This document shows, piece after piece, positions 54,161 through 63,805 of a DNA stretch of 64,000 nt. Source of the stretch: Mycolicibacterium vulneris (GTDB taxonomy: Bacteria > Actinomycetota > Actinomycetes > Mycobacteriales > Mycobacteriaceae). The stretch lies in contig NZ_NCXM01000026.1 of NCBI RefSeq assembly GCF_002104765.1, positions 1-64,000 on the forward strand, read 5' to 3'. Below the pieces are notes generated by a model. The model saw only the letters and a program-made list of their open reading frames with translations, was not told where the DNA came from and ran no database searches. The translations under genes and the position numbers were made by a program. Positions within the stretch are counted from its first letter, which is position 1. Every line of letters starts with the position of its first letter.

Positions 54161-57100
54161 TCAGCCTTCCAGATCGCCCTCGGTTTCCAGCAGCGCCTGA
54201 CGCAACCCCTCCAGGGTTTCCGGTTGCGGATGCGCCCACATGCCACGCCCGGCCGCCTCCAGCAGCCGTTCGGCCATGCCGTGCAGCGCCCAGGGATTAG
54301 ATTCCGACATGAACTTGCGGTTCTCCGGGTCCAGCACGTAGCGCTCGGTGAGCTGTTCGTACATCCAGTCGGCCATCACCCCGGCCGTCGCGTCGTAGCC
54401 GAACAGGTAGTCCACCGTCGCCGCCATCTCGAACGCGCCCTTGTATCCGTGCCGGCGCATCGCCGACATCCAGCGCGGATTGACCACACGCGCCCGGAAC
54501 ACGCGGGTGGTCTCCTCCGACAGCGTGCGGGTGCGGATCGCATCGGGGCGGGTGTTGTCGCCGATGTAGGCGGCGGGCGCCTGGCCGGTCAGCGCGCGCA
54601 CCGTGGCCACCATGCCCCCGTGGTACTGGAAATAGTCGTCGGAGTCGGCGATGTCGTGCTCGCGGGTGTCGGTGTTCTTCGCGGCCACCGCGATGCGCCG
54701 GTACTGCCGGTTCATATCGTCGACGGCCTCGCGGCCATCCAGATCGCGGCCGTAGGCGAACCCGCCCCACGCCGTGTACACGGCGGCCAGGTCGGCGTCG
54801 TCGCGCCAGTTGCGGCTGTCGATCAGCTGCAGCAGGCCCGCACCATAGGTGCCCGGCTTGGAACCGAAAATCCTTGTGGTGGAGCGGCGTTGATCGCCGT
54901 GCTGAGCCAGGTCAGCCTGGGCGTGCGTACGAACGTAGTTGTCTTCGGCGGACTCGTCGAGCTCAGCGACCAGCCGCACCGCGTCGTCGAGCATCGTCAC
55001 GACGTGCGGGAAGGCGTCCCGGAAGAAACCGGAGATGCGCACCGTCACGTCGATGCGCGGGCGGCCCAACTCGGCCAGCGGAATCGCCGCCAGATCGACG
55101 ACGCGCCGCGACGCGTCATCCCACACCGGGCGGACACCGAGCAGGGCAAGGACTTCGGCGATGTCATCACCGGCGGTGCGCATGGCCGAGGTGCCCCACA
55201 CCGACAGCCCGACCGATTGCGGCCACTGCCCGTGGTCGTCCCGGTAGCGGGTGAGCAACGAATCAGCCAGCGCCACACCGGCTTCCCAGGCCAGCCGGGA
55301 CGGCACTGCCTTGGGGTCGACGGAATAGAAGTTGCGGCCGGTGGGCAGCACGTTGACCAGGCCGCGCAGCGGGGATCCGGACGGGCCGGCCGGGACGAAC
55401 CGGCCGTCCAGGGCGCGCAGCACCTGCTCGATTTCGGCGGCGGTGCCGGCGAGCCGTGGCACCACTTCGGTGGCCGCGAAACGCAGCACCGCGGCGACGT
55501 CGGCGTCGTCGGCGATCCTTACGGCCGCATCGGCATCCCAGCCGGTCGCCTGCAACGCGGCGATGAGCTCGCGGGCCACGGCCTCGGTGTGATCGACCGT
55601 GGTCCGGTCGTCGGTGCCGTCCTCGGCCAAACCCAGGGCCTGTCGCAATCCGGGCAGGGTGTGCTCGCCGCCGAACAATTGGCGGGCCCGCAGGATCGCC
55701 AGCACCAGATCCAGTTCGGCACCCCCCGTTGGCTTTTGCCCAAGGATGTGCAGGCCGTCACGGATCTGAACATCCTTGATCTCGCACAGCCAGCCATCGA
55801 CGTGCAGCAGCATGTCGTCGAACGAGTCTTCCTCGGGACGTTCGGTCAGGCCCAGATCGTGGTCCATCTTCGCGGCCCGCATCAGCGTCCAGATCTGCTG
55901 GCGGATGGCGGGCAGCTTGCCGGGGTCCAGCGCGGCGACGTTGGCGTGCTCGTCGAGCAGCTGCTCCAAACGCGCGATGTCACCGTAGGATTCGGCGCGC
56001 GCCATCGGAGGGATCAGATGGTCGACCAGAACGGCGTGCGCGCGCCTTTTGGCCTGCGTGCCCTCGCCGGGATCGTTGACCAGGAAAGGGTAGATCATCG
56101 GCAGGTCGCCCAAAGCGGCGTCGGGGCCGCAGGCCGCCGACATGCCCAGCGTCTTGCCGGGCAGCCATTCCAGGTTGCCGTGCTTGCCCAGATGCACCAC
56201 CGCGTGTGACCCGAAGCCGACGTCCAGCCAGCGATACGCGGCCAGGTAATGGTGGCTGGGCGGCAGGTCCGGATCGTGATAGATGGCGACCGGGTTTTCC
56301 CCGAAGCCGCGGGGCGGCTGCACCATCAGCACCAGATTGTCTGATTGCATTGCGGCGATCACGATTTCGCCGTCGGGATCGTTGCTGCGGTCCACGAAAA
56401 GATTCCCGGGTGCCGGGCCCCAGTGCTCGGTGACGGCGTCGGTGAATTCGGTGGGCAGGGTCGCGAACCATTCGCGGTAATCCCTGGCGGAGACCCGGAT
56501 GGGGTTGCCAGCCAGTTGGCCTTCGGTGAGCCAGTCGGGGTCCTGTCCGCCCCGCTCGATCAGCGCGTGGATCAGGGCGTCGCCGTCGTTGGCCTCGACG
56601 CCCGGCAGCTCACCCACCCGGTAGCCGTGCTCACGCATCGCCTGCAGCAGCGCGATGGCGCTCGCCGGCGTGTCCAACCCGACCGCGTTACCGATGCGGG
56701 CGTGCTTGGTGGGATAGGCCGAGAACACCAGGGCCACCCGCTTGTCCGGCGGGGGGATTTGGCGCAGCCGCGCGTGGCGGACCGCCAGCCCCGCGACGCG
56801 GGCGCAGCGCTCCGCGTCGGCGACGTAAGAGATCAGGCCGTCGTCGTCAATCTCCTTGAAGGAGAACGGCACCGTGATGATGCGGCCGTCGAACTCGGGC
56901 ACCGCCACCTGGCTGGCCACGTCGAGCGGGCTCAGGCCGTCATCGTTCGCGCGCCATTGGGCGCGCGGGCTGGTCAGGCACAACCCCTGCAGGATCGGGA
57001 TATCCAGCGCGGCAAGGTGTTCGACGTTCCAGCTGTCATCGGCACCACCGGCCGCCGCCTCCGCAGGCCTCAGTCCCCCGGCCGCGAGGACGGTGACCAC

Positions 57101-57736
57101 CATGGCGTCGGCGTCGCCCAGCCGTTGCAGCAGTTCGGGTTCGGCGGTGCGCAGCGATGCGCAGTAGACCGGCATCGCCCGCGCGCCGGCGTCTTCGACG
57201 GCCCGGCACAGCGCCTCGACGTAGCCGGTGTTGCCGGCCAGGTGCTGCGCGCGGTAGTACAGCACCGCGATCGTCGGGCCGTCGGCATCAATGGCGTTCG
57301 GCCGCGGCAGTTCCCCCCATGTCGGGGTCACGACCGGCGGGGTGAATCCGAACCCGGTCATCAGCACGGTGTCCGAGAGAAAGGCGTGCAGCTGGCGCAG
57401 GTTGTCCACGCCGCCGTGGGCCAGGTAGATGTGGGCTTGCACAGCGATGCCGGCCGCCAGCGTGGACAGACCGGTCAACTCGGCGTCGGCGGCCTGCTCG
57501 CCGCTGACCAACACCGTGGGCACCCCACTGGCGATCACGGTGTCGATCCCGCTTTGCCATGCCCGGTAGCCGCCGAGGATCCGCACCACCACGATGGCGG
57601 CGCCGGCCAGCAGCCCGGGCAGCTCGTCGTCCGACAGCCGCGACGGGTTGGCCCACCGATAGTTCTTCCCGCTGGAACGGGCGCTGATCAGGTCCGTATC
57701 GGATGTCGACAGCAGCAGGATGGTCGGCTCAGCCAC
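54161..57736 (-). CDS. cobN: Cobaltochelatase subunit CobN
   Basis: This is a 1191-residue large subunit that inserts cobalt into hydrogenobyrinic acid a,c-diamide in the oxygen-dependent cobalamin pathway. The full CobN/magnesium-chelatase-H architecture is present with family blocks such as YPTKHARIGNAVGLDTPASA, HLGKHGNLEWLPGK and SVWGTSAMRTAGDDIAE. The length is close to the 1194 residues recalled for Rv2062c. The AAA+ and VWA partners that complete the chelatase are not encoded adjacent to it. cobG follows 6 kb away, after the inserted ssu block. Confidence 0.97.
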   Translation of the reverse strand: MAEPTILLLSTSDTDLISARSSGKNYRWANPSRLSDDELPGLLAGAAIVVVRILGGYRAWQSGIDTVIASGVPTVLVSGEQAADAELTGLSTLAAGIAVQAHIYLAHGGVDNLRQLHAFLSDTVLMTGFGFTPPVVTPTWGELPRPNAIDADGPTIAVLYYRAQHLAGNTGYVEALCRAVEDAGARAMPVYCASLRTAEPELLQRLGDADAMVVTVLAAGGLRPAEAAAGGADDSWNVEHLAALDIPILQGLCLTSPRAQWRANDDGLSPLDVASQVAVPEFDGRIITVPFSFKEIDDDGLISYVADAERCARVAGLAVRHARLRQIPPPDKRVALVFSAYPTKHARIGNAVGLDTPASAIALLQAMREHGYRVGELPGVEANDGDALIHALIERGGQDPDWLTEGQLAGNPIRVSARDYREWFATLPTEFTDAVTEHWGPAPGNLFVDRSNDPDGEIVIAAMQSDNLVLMVQPPRGFGENPVAIYHDPDLPPSHHYLAAYRWLDVGFGSHAVVHLGKHGNLEWLPGKTLGMSAACGPDAALGDLPMIYPFLVNDPGEGTQAKRRAHAVLVDHLIPPMARAESYGDIARLEQLLDEHANVAALDPGKLPAIRQQIWTLMRAAKMDHDLGLTERPEEDSFDDMLLHVDGWLCEIKDVQIRDGLHILGQKPTGGAELDLVLAILRARQLFGGEHTLPGLRQALGLAEDGTDDRTTVDHTEAVARELIAALQATGWDADAAVRIADDADVAAVLRFAATEVVPRLAGTAAEIEQVLRALDGRFVPAGPSGSPLRGLVNVLPTGRNFYSVDPKAVPSRLAWEAGVALADSLLTRYRDDHGQWPQSVGLSVWGTSAMRTAGDDIAEVLALLGVRPVWDDASRRVVDLAAIPLAELGRPRIDVTVRISGFFRDAFPHVVTMLDDAVRLVAELDESAEDNYVRTHAQADLAQHGDQRRSTTRIFGSKPGTYGAGLLQLIDSRNWRDDADLAAVYTAWGGFAYGRDLDGREAVDDMNRQYRRIAVAAKNTDTREHDIADSDDYFQYHGGMVATVRALTGQAPAAYIGDNTRPDAIRTRTLSEETTRVFRARVVNPRWMSAMRRHGYKGAFEMAATVDYLFGYDATAGVMADWMYEQLTERYVLDPENRKFMSESNPWALHGMAERLLEAAGRGMWAHPQPETLEGLRQALLETEGDLEG

Positions 57737-57783
57737 CCGTCATTCGTACCGCAACGAGGCGTACGCGCGCCTACTGGGACCGG

Positions 57784-58464
57784 TCAACCGCCCAGCATCG
57801 CCGCGATCCGGTCGGCGACCTGTTGCGCCATGATTCGCGCGGGGCCGTCCTTCGCCGGTTCGTAGCGGTCCGCGAGGGCGTCGTAGTTGGCGCCGGCGAT
57901 CGACCCGTGATCGGCCGCCAATTCCACCACCTCCACGGGCCAGCCGATACGTTCCAGGCGGGCGGCGAAATCCCGGCTGGCGTCCACCGGCACGACGTCA
58001 TCGTCGAGTCCGTGCAGCAACGAGAACGGCGAACCGACATCGGCGGCGCTCAACCCGTCGGTGAGCGGTTCACCGGAGATCGGATCGGGGACCATGAAGG
58101 CTCCGGCGAGGCACACCGTGTGCGCGGGGGCGAAGTCGAATTGCGCCGCGCGCAGCGTCACGCCCGCCGCGGCGGCGCCGCCCATCGACCACCCGACGAG
58201 CAGGATGCGCCCGGCGTCGGTGGCGAGGTTGCGGGTGAACTCCAGCGACCGCAGCAGATCTGCCCGCCCGCCGTCATCGGCATGGGAGTTCCAGTCCGGC
58301 GCCACCACCACCGCGGCGCGCCCGGCCAGCATGCCGGCCAGCGGGCCGACGGCGGCGCGGGCATCGGTTTGCGCACCATGCCACAACAAGATCGTGGACG
58401 GCGCCGGCTCGCCGAAGACATCGGCCCACCGACCGGGGGCATATTCCACCGTTCTCACGGGCAC
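57784..58464 (-). CDS. Alpha/beta hydrolase
   Basis: This is a 226-residue alpha/beta-hydrolase-fold enzyme. The nucleophile elbow is GWSMGG, Asp lies in HGLDDDVVP and His in AADHGSIAG, giving a complete triad. The early LLWHGAQTDAR supplies the oxyanion loop. Substrate unknown, most likely an ester or lactone. It is 47 bp downstream of cobN's start on the same strand, but belongs to the inserted block together with the ssu genes 35 bp upstream. Confidence 0.85.
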   Translation of the reverse strand: MPVRTVEYAPGRWADVFGEPAPSTILLWHGAQTDARAAVGPLAGMLAGRAAVVVAPDWNSHADDGGRADLLRSLEFTRNLATDAGRILLVGWSMGGAAAAGVTLRAAQFDFAPAHTVCLAGAFMVPDPISGEPLTDGLSAADVGSPFSLLHGLDDDVVPVDASRDFAARLERIGWPVEVVELAADHGSIAGANYDALADRYEPAKDGPARIMAQQVADRIAAMLGG

Positions 58465-58499
58465 GAGGATGCCCGCACTGACGCGTGTTCAATCCTCGA

Positions 58500-59591
58500 T
58501 CAGGCAACGCCCTTGTTGCGCAGGATCGGCAGCACGCCCTCGGCAAACCAGTAGGCCTCTTCCAGATGCGGATAGCCAGACAGGATGAATTCGTCGAAGC
58601 CCAGCGCGTGGTATTCGGCGATGAGGTCGGCGACCTCCTGGTGGCTACCGACCAGCGCGGTGCCCGCACCGCCGCGCACCAGCCCCACCCCGGCCCACAA
58701 ATTCGGATAGATCTCCAGCTTGTCGAGACGGCCGCCGTGCAGCGCGGTCATGCGGCGCTGCCCCTCGGATTCCGAACGACCGTGCTGTTCAGTGGCATTC
58801 GCGATCTGCTCGGGGCTCAATTGGCTGACCAGTTCCTCGGCCACGGCCCATGCCGCCGCGGAGGTGTCGCGGCTGATGGTGTGCAACCGGATCCCGAACC
58901 GCACGCTGCGGCCGCGTTCTTCGGCCAGCGCCCGCACCTTGGCGATCTTCTCCGCGGCGGCCCGCGGCGGCTCACCCCAGGTGAGATATACGTCCACGTA
59001 TTCGGCCGCGATCGCCAGTGCCGGCGCTGAGGATCCGCCGAAATAGATCTGCGGCAACGGATCCGGCGGCTCCGACACCCGCGCGTCTTCGACGTGGTAG
59101 TACTTGCCCTCGAAGTCGACGGATTCCTGCCGCCACACGGAACTGACGATGTGCAGGAATTCACCCGTGCGCGCGTAGCGCTCGTCGTGGCCGAGCCAAT
59201 CACCGAAGCGGCGTTGCTCGCGGTCGTCGCTACCGCTGACGACATTGAGCAGCACCCGACCATCCGAAAAGCGCTGCAGCGTCGCGGTCTGCTGCGCGGC
59301 CAACGTCGGCGGCACCAGGCCCGGCCGGAAGGCAACCAGGAACTTCAACCGTTCCGTCTCGGCGAGCAGCGCCGATGCCGTCAACCACGCGTCCTCACAC
59401 CAGGTTCCGGTGGGAGTCAGCACGCCCTCGTAACCGAGCCGGTCCGCGGCGCGCGCCACCTCGGCCAGATAGCGACGAGTCGGCTTGCGATGACTCGCCG
59501 GAACCACGTGATGCGGCGACGCATGCGAGCCGCCCACGATGGACCGGCTGTCGCCGGTGGTCGGCAGGAACCAGAAAAATTTTGCCGCCAT
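58500..59591 (-). CDS. ssuD: FMNH2-dependent alkanesulfonate monooxygenase SsuD
   Basis: This is a 363-residue bacterial-luciferase-like monooxygenase that cleaves alkanesulfonates to an aldehyde and sulfite, supplying sulfur when sulfate is scarce. Family blocks WFLPTTGDSR, NVVSGSDDREQ, PQIYFGGSS and IRLHTISRDT are present. It requires an FMN reductase (SsuE), which is not encoded here. It starts 11 bp after the ssuA stop and forms an operon ssuC-ssuB-ssuA-ssuD. Confidence 0.93.
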   Translation of the reverse strand: MAAKFFWFLPTTGDSRSIVGGSHASPHHVVPASHRKPTRRYLAEVARAADRLGYEGVLTPTGTWCEDAWLTASALLAETERLKFLVAFRPGLVPPTLAAQQTATLQRFSDGRVLLNVVSGSDDREQRRFGDWLGHDERYARTGEFLHIVSSVWRQESVDFEGKYYHVEDARVSEPPDPLPQIYFGGSSAPALAIAAEYVDVYLTWGEPPRAAAEKIAKVRALAEERGRSVRFGIRLHTISRDTSAAAWAVAEELVSQLSPEQIANATEQHGRSESEGQRRMTALHGGRLDKLEIYPNLWAGVGLVRGGAGTALVGSHQEVADLIAEYHALGFDEFILSGYPHLEEAYWFAEGVLPILRNKGVA

Positions 59592-59602
59592 AACTCCTCA
59601 GA

Positions 59603-60613
59603 TCAGCTGGTGAGGCCTGGTCGCAACACCTCATTGAATCGACGGTCGACCCAGTTGGCCAACCTGGGCGACGACGCGAGCTGGCCTGCGGCCGCGAACA
59701 AATTGGCCAGCTTCTGTTCCGACGCGACCACGTCGTCACCGAGTTCGGTCGGCAACCGCAGGCTGCGCGTCGCCGCGACCGCCGCCACCTGGAGATCCAA
59801 TCCTACTGCGGCGGAATAGTCTTGGGCCCATTCTTGGGGATGAGCCCTGGCCCACTGAACCGCCTTCTCGAAACGTACCAGCAGGTCGGACAGCGCGGTG
59901 TTGCGTTTCGGGTCGTCCAGCGCCTGGTCGGAGGCGACGCCCACCCAGTCGCCATTGGTGACGCCCTGCGCCTCGGCGATGCTGCGCACCGGGATCTGCT
60001 GCTCGGCCTGGGCCGTATAGGGATCCCAGATGGCCCAGGCGTCGGCCTGGTGCTGGCTGAACGCCGACAGGGCGTCGGCGGGCTGGAGGAACACGAACTT
60101 CACCTCGGCGGGTTTTAGCCCGGCCTTGTCCAGCTGGGCCAGCAGGTTGGCGTGCGACGAGCTGCCCTTGGCGACGGCGATCGCCTTCCCGTGCAGATCG
60201 GAGACCGAGGTGATAGGCGAGTCAGCATGCACCAGAACGCGATTGCCCGCCCCGCCGCCACCGTACGCGGAGACCGCCTTGATCTTCGCGTTGCTGGCGG
60301 CCCCGAAGATCGGCGGCGTGTTACCGGTGATCGCGAAGTCGATCTTGCCCGCGGTGGCCGCCTCGACTTGCGGCGGCCCGGACGTGAACGTCGAGAACGC
60401 GACGCGGTAGGGCAGGTTGTCCAGCTGCCCGGCGGCGCGAAGCAGCGCTTCGGTGCCACCCTTCTGATCCCCCACCTGCAGGGTGAGACCGGACAGCGCC
60501 GACAGGGGCACCGCCCCCGGCGGCGGCTTAGGCCCCAAACTTGCTGTGCGCGAGACACATCCACCCAACAGGAACACGACCGTCGCGGCCAGCGCGACGA
60601 AGCCCCGCGTCAA
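59603..60613 (-). CDS. ssuA: Alkanesulfonate-binding lipoprotein SsuA
   Basis: This is a 336-residue periplasm-type binding protein. The start is TTG 60613, overlapping the ssuB stop as TTGA. The signal peptide ends in the lipobox LLGGC (Cys near residue 19), so it is membrane-anchored outside the cell. The body has SsuA/TauA-type blocks (TLQVGDQKGGTEALLRAAG, AVAKGSSSHANLLAQLDKAG). It delivers sulfonates to the SsuBC transporter. Confidence 0.92.
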   Translation of the reverse strand: MTRGFVALAATVVFLLGGCVSRTASLGPKPPPGAVPLSALSGLTLQVGDQKGGTEALLRAAGQLDNLPYRVAFSTFTSGPPQVEAATAGKIDFAITGNTPPIFGAASNAKIKAVSAYGGGGAGNRVLVHADSPITSVSDLHGKAIAVAKGSSSHANLLAQLDKAGLKPAEVKFVFLQPADALSAFSQHQADAWAIWDPYTAQAEQQIPVRSIAEAQGVTNGDWVGVASDQALDDPKRNTALSDLLVRFEKAVQWARAHPQEWAQDYSAAVGLDLQVAAVAATRSLRLPTELGDDVVASEQKLANLFAAAGQLASSPRLANWVDRRFNEVLRPGLTS

Positions 60614-61365
60614 AGCCGCACACCAAGACGATTCAGCAACTCCGCGCGATGCCGCTCGGTGTGCGCACCGGGATCGCCGGGTGGGCGGCGAGGCTCCTCG
60701 ATGGTCAGCGTGTGCACGACACGGCCTTCCTCGAGCACCAGCACACGATCGGCCAACGCGACCGCTTCGTCGACGTCATGGGTGATCAGCAGCACCCCGA
60801 AACCGTGCCGGCGCCACAGATCCAGCAGCAGGGTGTGCATGGTCAGCCGGGTCAGCGCGTCCAACGCGCCGAACGGTTCGTCGAGCAGCAGCAATTGCGG
60901 CTCGGCCACCAGCGCGCGCGCCAACGAAATCCGTTGCGCCTGACCACCGGACAGGGTCAGCGGCCACGCCCCCGCATGGTCGCCCAGCCCAACGTCGGCC
61001 AGCGCCCGGTCGGCGCGATCGCGGACTTGCGCCCGCGGCAGGCGGCTGCGGGTGAGGCCGTATCCGACGTTGGTCCGCACATCGCGCCACGGGAACAGGC
61101 GCGGCTCCTGGAATGCCAGCGCCGGAGCGCCGGCCACCACGCGCTGTCCGCTGTGGTCATCCGAGAGTCCGGCGAGCACCCGCAGCACAGTCGATTTGCC
61201 CGAGCCGCTGCGTCCGACCAGCGCGACGATCTCGCCGCGCTGCACCCGCACCGAAACGTCGTTGAGCACCTGCCGGTTTCCGTACCACTTGTCGACGTGC
61301 CGCAGCTCGCCGGCAATGTCGGTCCGCCCGCGGGTGGCGGTGGCCGATTCCGCGATGAGTGTCAA
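60610..61365 (-). CDS. ssuB: Alkanesulfonate ABC transporter ATP-binding protein SsuB
   Basis: This is a 251-residue ABC ATPase. Walker A is GRSGSGKST, the signature LSGGQAQRISLARA and Walker B LLLLDEPFGALD. TTG 61365 is chosen because AAAGG lies seven bases upstream and it gives a start just after the ssuC stop. Longer upstream frame overlaps ssuC. It powers sulfonate import with SsuC and SsuA. Confidence 0.92.
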   Translation of the reverse strand: MTLIAESATATRGRTDIAGELRHVDKWYGNRQVLNDVSVRVQRGEIVALVGRSGSGKSTVLRVLAGLSDDHSGQRVVAGAPALAFQEPRLFPWRDVRTNVGYGLTRSRLPRAQVRDRADRALADVGLGDHAGAWPLTLSGGQAQRISLARALVAEPQLLLLDEPFGALDALTRLTMHTLLLDLWRRHGFGVLLITHDVDEAVALADRVLVLEEGRVVHTLTIEEPRRPPGDPGAHTERHRAELLNRLGVRL

Positions 61366-61376
61366 GCCTGGACCTT

Positions 61377-62204
61377 TCAGTGTCGGTACCGCAGCGTGCG
61401 GCGTTCGATGAGCCGGACGAGCGCGTCGGTCATGATGCCCAACAGCGCGTAGATGGTCAGTCCGAAGATGATGATGTCGATTCGCAGAAAGTCGCGGGCA
61501 TTGTTGATCAGGAAGCCAATTCCCTTGTCGGCGTTGATCTGCTCGGCGACGATCAAGGTCAGCCACGCGATGGCCAGCGATTGGCGGAAACCGACGAGCA
61601 CCTGTGGCGCCGTGCTGGGCACGATGATCCGGGTGAACCGCTGAGCGAACGAAAAGCCCAGCACCTGAGCGGTTTCCAGCATCTTGGGGTCCACCTGCCG
61701 GATCGCCGAAAACGTGTTGAGGTAGAGCGGGAAGACCACACCCAGGGCGACGAGCAACACCTTGGGCAGCTCGCCGATTCCGAACCAGAGGATGAACAGC
61801 GGAATCAGTCCCAAGTGCGGCAGTGCCCGGATCATCTGCATCGGCGGGTCCACGGTCGATTCGACCCAGCGCGACAGGCCGACCGCCGCGCCCGCCACGA
61901 TCCCGATGATCCCGCCCAGCAGCAGCCCCGCTACAACGCGGACGGTGGAGATGTGCAGTGCGTCGGCGAGCTGGCCGTTGCGGGTCACCTCGACGCCGGC
62001 CTCGAGGATCAAGGAGGGGGCCGGGAGCACGTCGGCGGGAATCAGGCCGAGCGCGCTGCCCAATTGCCACAGCGCCAGCAGCGCCAGCGGCGACGCGACG
62101 CGCACGACTTCCCATTTGCGGCGCGCCCATAATCCACTCGGCCCGCCGGCTCGGGCTCCGCCCGGCTTGCTCGGCGCAGCGTCGAGCGCGGTGGCAATGC
62201 TCAC
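61377..62204 (-). CDS. ssuC: Alkanesulfonate ABC transporter permease SsuC
   Basis: This is a 275-residue permease with about six membrane segments. The ATPase-docking loop is seen around METAQVLGFSFAQRFTRIIVP. GTG 62204 is chosen since the frame further upstream is hydrophilic and unlike the family. It is the first gene of the ssu operon, so the promoter should lie in 62205-62372, where no clear regulatory element is visible. Confidence 0.9.
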   Translation of the reverse strand: MSIATALDAAPSKPGGARAGGPSGLWARRKWEVVRVASPLALLALWQLGSALGLIPADVLPAPSLILEAGVEVTRNGQLADALHISTVRVVAGLLLGGIIGIVAGAAVGLSRWVESTVDPPMQMIRALPHLGLIPLFILWFGIGELPKVLLVALGVVFPLYLNTFSAIRQVDPKMLETAQVLGFSFAQRFTRIIVPSTAPQVLVGFRQSLAIAWLTLIVAEQINADKGIGFLINNARDFLRIDIIIFGLTIYALLGIMTDALVRLIERRTLRYRH

Positions 62205-62372
62205 TGTGCCGACGCTATGGCGCGGCCGGGGGCCGGGGTAAGGGTTTACGTCTGGCTGAAGGCAATCGAAGAACACCGGGTCCGGCGCCAGATCCAGGAC
62301 CACCGCGCGGCAGGCAGGAACGTGTCGGCGGCCCGCGGCGACGTTTCCCGCCTACCGGGAAGGCAGCCACTC

Positions 62373-63200
62373 CTACGATGGACAGGAAGCGTCAAAAAGG
62401 CGATCGATCAGGAAGCCAAGCCCGGCGGTGCCCCCAGTGCCCCGACTGCCCCCAATGAAGCGGCTGACTACGTCCAAGTGAGCCAGCCGCCAGCGCGTGA
62501 GGCCGGCGATGAATACATCGAGCTGCGCGCCGAGATGGAGGCGTTGCCGGCGGTTGCCGCCGTCGCCGTTGCGCCGGTCGGAGACGATTTCGAATAACGC
62601 CGCCACGGGAGCGTGGCCAACGCCGGCCAGTATGGTCGTGAACTGGTGCGACTGTCCGGCGCTCATGCCCTGTAAACCAGGCCGGAACTGGTGGAAGTCA
62701 TTCACCGCAAGGTGTTGTAGGGCATTCTGTGTGGTTACGATCAGTTCAAGCAGGGCGTTGGCGCGCTTCAAACGACCGACCGCTCTGTCGAAGTCCGAAT
62801 GACGGGCAAACTCAAGCGCAAGGTCGAGGTCGACCAAGATCTGCGACACCCACAGTTCAGAGGCTTGGTGGATGATCAGAAAGTACCTCTCGTCGGCCCA
62901 AACAGACCGGTCGCCGTCCCCAAACGAAGGCTGTACCGCGCCGAGCAACTCGTCGAGGTGCAGGTAATCCGCGTAGCGTAGCTTGGCCTCGGGCTGTCCC
63001 TCGGCCTCGATGTCGTCCGCCTGGTCTTGCAGATGCCTGAACGGACAAACAGCGGGAGTTACTTCCACCGAGCTGGCACGTTGGTCCAACTCCTGGGGCA
63101 ACAGGCTTGGAGCTGTGTCTGCCGGCCACAGGCTGTGTTGCTCTTCGTCGTTGGTCAAGACGAAAACGCTGCCATTGTCGTCGAACGGTTTGATACTCAC
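62373..63200 (-). CDS. MbtH-fragment fused to a shortened tryptophan-2,3-dioxygenase-like domain
   Basis: This is a 275-residue product starting at GTG 63200 after GGAGG. Residues 1-27 match the beginning of MbtH-like proteins (KPFDDNGSVFVLTNDEEQHS, then LWP), the partners of nonribosomal peptide synthetases, but the rest of MbtH is missing. After a linker, residues 75-190 match heme tryptophan dioxygenase, with the distal His in LIIHQASELW and the FRPGL/SAGQSHQF block. About 70 residues are then missing, after which the C-terminal block WRLAHLDVVSRFIGG with GTGGT returns, including the proximal heme His. Key heme residues survive. It may be a deletion chimera or a genuine short form. It lies 168 bp upstream of ssuC on the same strand. 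Confidence 0.6.
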   Translation of the reverse strand: MSIKPFDDNGSVFVLTNDEEQHSLWPADTAPSLLPQELDQRASSVEVTPAVCPFRHLQDQADDIEAEGQPEAKLRYADYLHLDELLGAVQPSFGDGDRSVWADERYFLIIHQASELWVSQILVDLDLALEFARHSDFDRAVGRLKRANALLELIVTTQNALQHLAVNDFHQFRPGLQGMSAGQSHQFTTILAGVGHAPVAALFEIVSDRRNGDGGNRRQRLHLGAQLDVFIAGLTRWRLAHLDVVSRFIGGSRGTGGTAGLGFLIDRLFDASCPS

Positions 63201-63709
63201 CAGTCCTCCAAAGCCTCGATTTGGCATGGGTCGAACAGTTTGGTGCACTAGCTATTTCTGACCCGGGGCCCTAGGGCTTGGCCCCGCAACCGTCCCGACC
63301 GATTGCATGATCCAGAGCGTTGTGGGTTTCAATCCTGTTGTCCGGCTTATGAAGCCCGGTAGCGTAGTCGAGACGCATACATAGAGTGGTGGGCGGCAGC
63401 AAACTGCGAGCAAACAGAGTGGCGGCTCCGGCAGCCACAGGAAAATTACGCGATCGAAAATGGGTGGCTTCGAGCACGGATTGCATTCTGCAACAGCGTT
63501 TTTCGTCGAAACCGCTAGGCTTCGGCCCTTACGCGGGAATGCGGCCTCGCGAGACGGCCATGAGGGTCGTGACGCCGCGCTTCGCGAACATCCGGCAGAG
63601 CTATCCCGCCATCAGCCGCACCGAGACGAGCAACCGATCGTCGATCCTTCGCCGAAGCGTAACGGCTGCGACCTACATGGTGCCGGCGCCCATGCACCAG
63701 GGTGCCGAT
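63201..63709. other. Intergenic stretch with no recognised gene
   Basis: About 500 bp between the MbtH-dioxygenase chimera and the NRPS fragment. Open frames occur on both strands but none has recognisable motifs or a convincing start. It is most likely eroded sequence of the same former locus. Confidence 0.5.
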
Positions 63710-63805
63710 CGTTACCGCGCCCCGTGTACCCCCACCGAGGAGGTCCTGGCCAGCATCTACGCCGAGGTGCTTGCTCAGCCGGTAGTTCCGAAATCGGTTC
63801 GATGA
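63710..63805 (+). pseudogene. NRPS fragment: start of a peptidyl carrier domain
   Basis: The frame reads RYRAPCTPTEEVLASIYAEV, the conserved linker and first helix of a nonribosomal peptide synthetase carrier domain after the adenylation domain. It then stops at 63805, before the phosphopantetheine Ser. No adenylation domain precedes it; the upstream in-frame sequence back to 63386 is unrelated. It is a relic of an NRPS gene, consistent with the MbtH piece nearby. Confidence 0.6.

Noticed and set aside
63386..63709. A 108-codon N-terminal extension of the NRPS fragment as a gene
   Set aside because: It contains no adenylation-domain motif and has no ribosome site, so only the carrier-like end is recognised.
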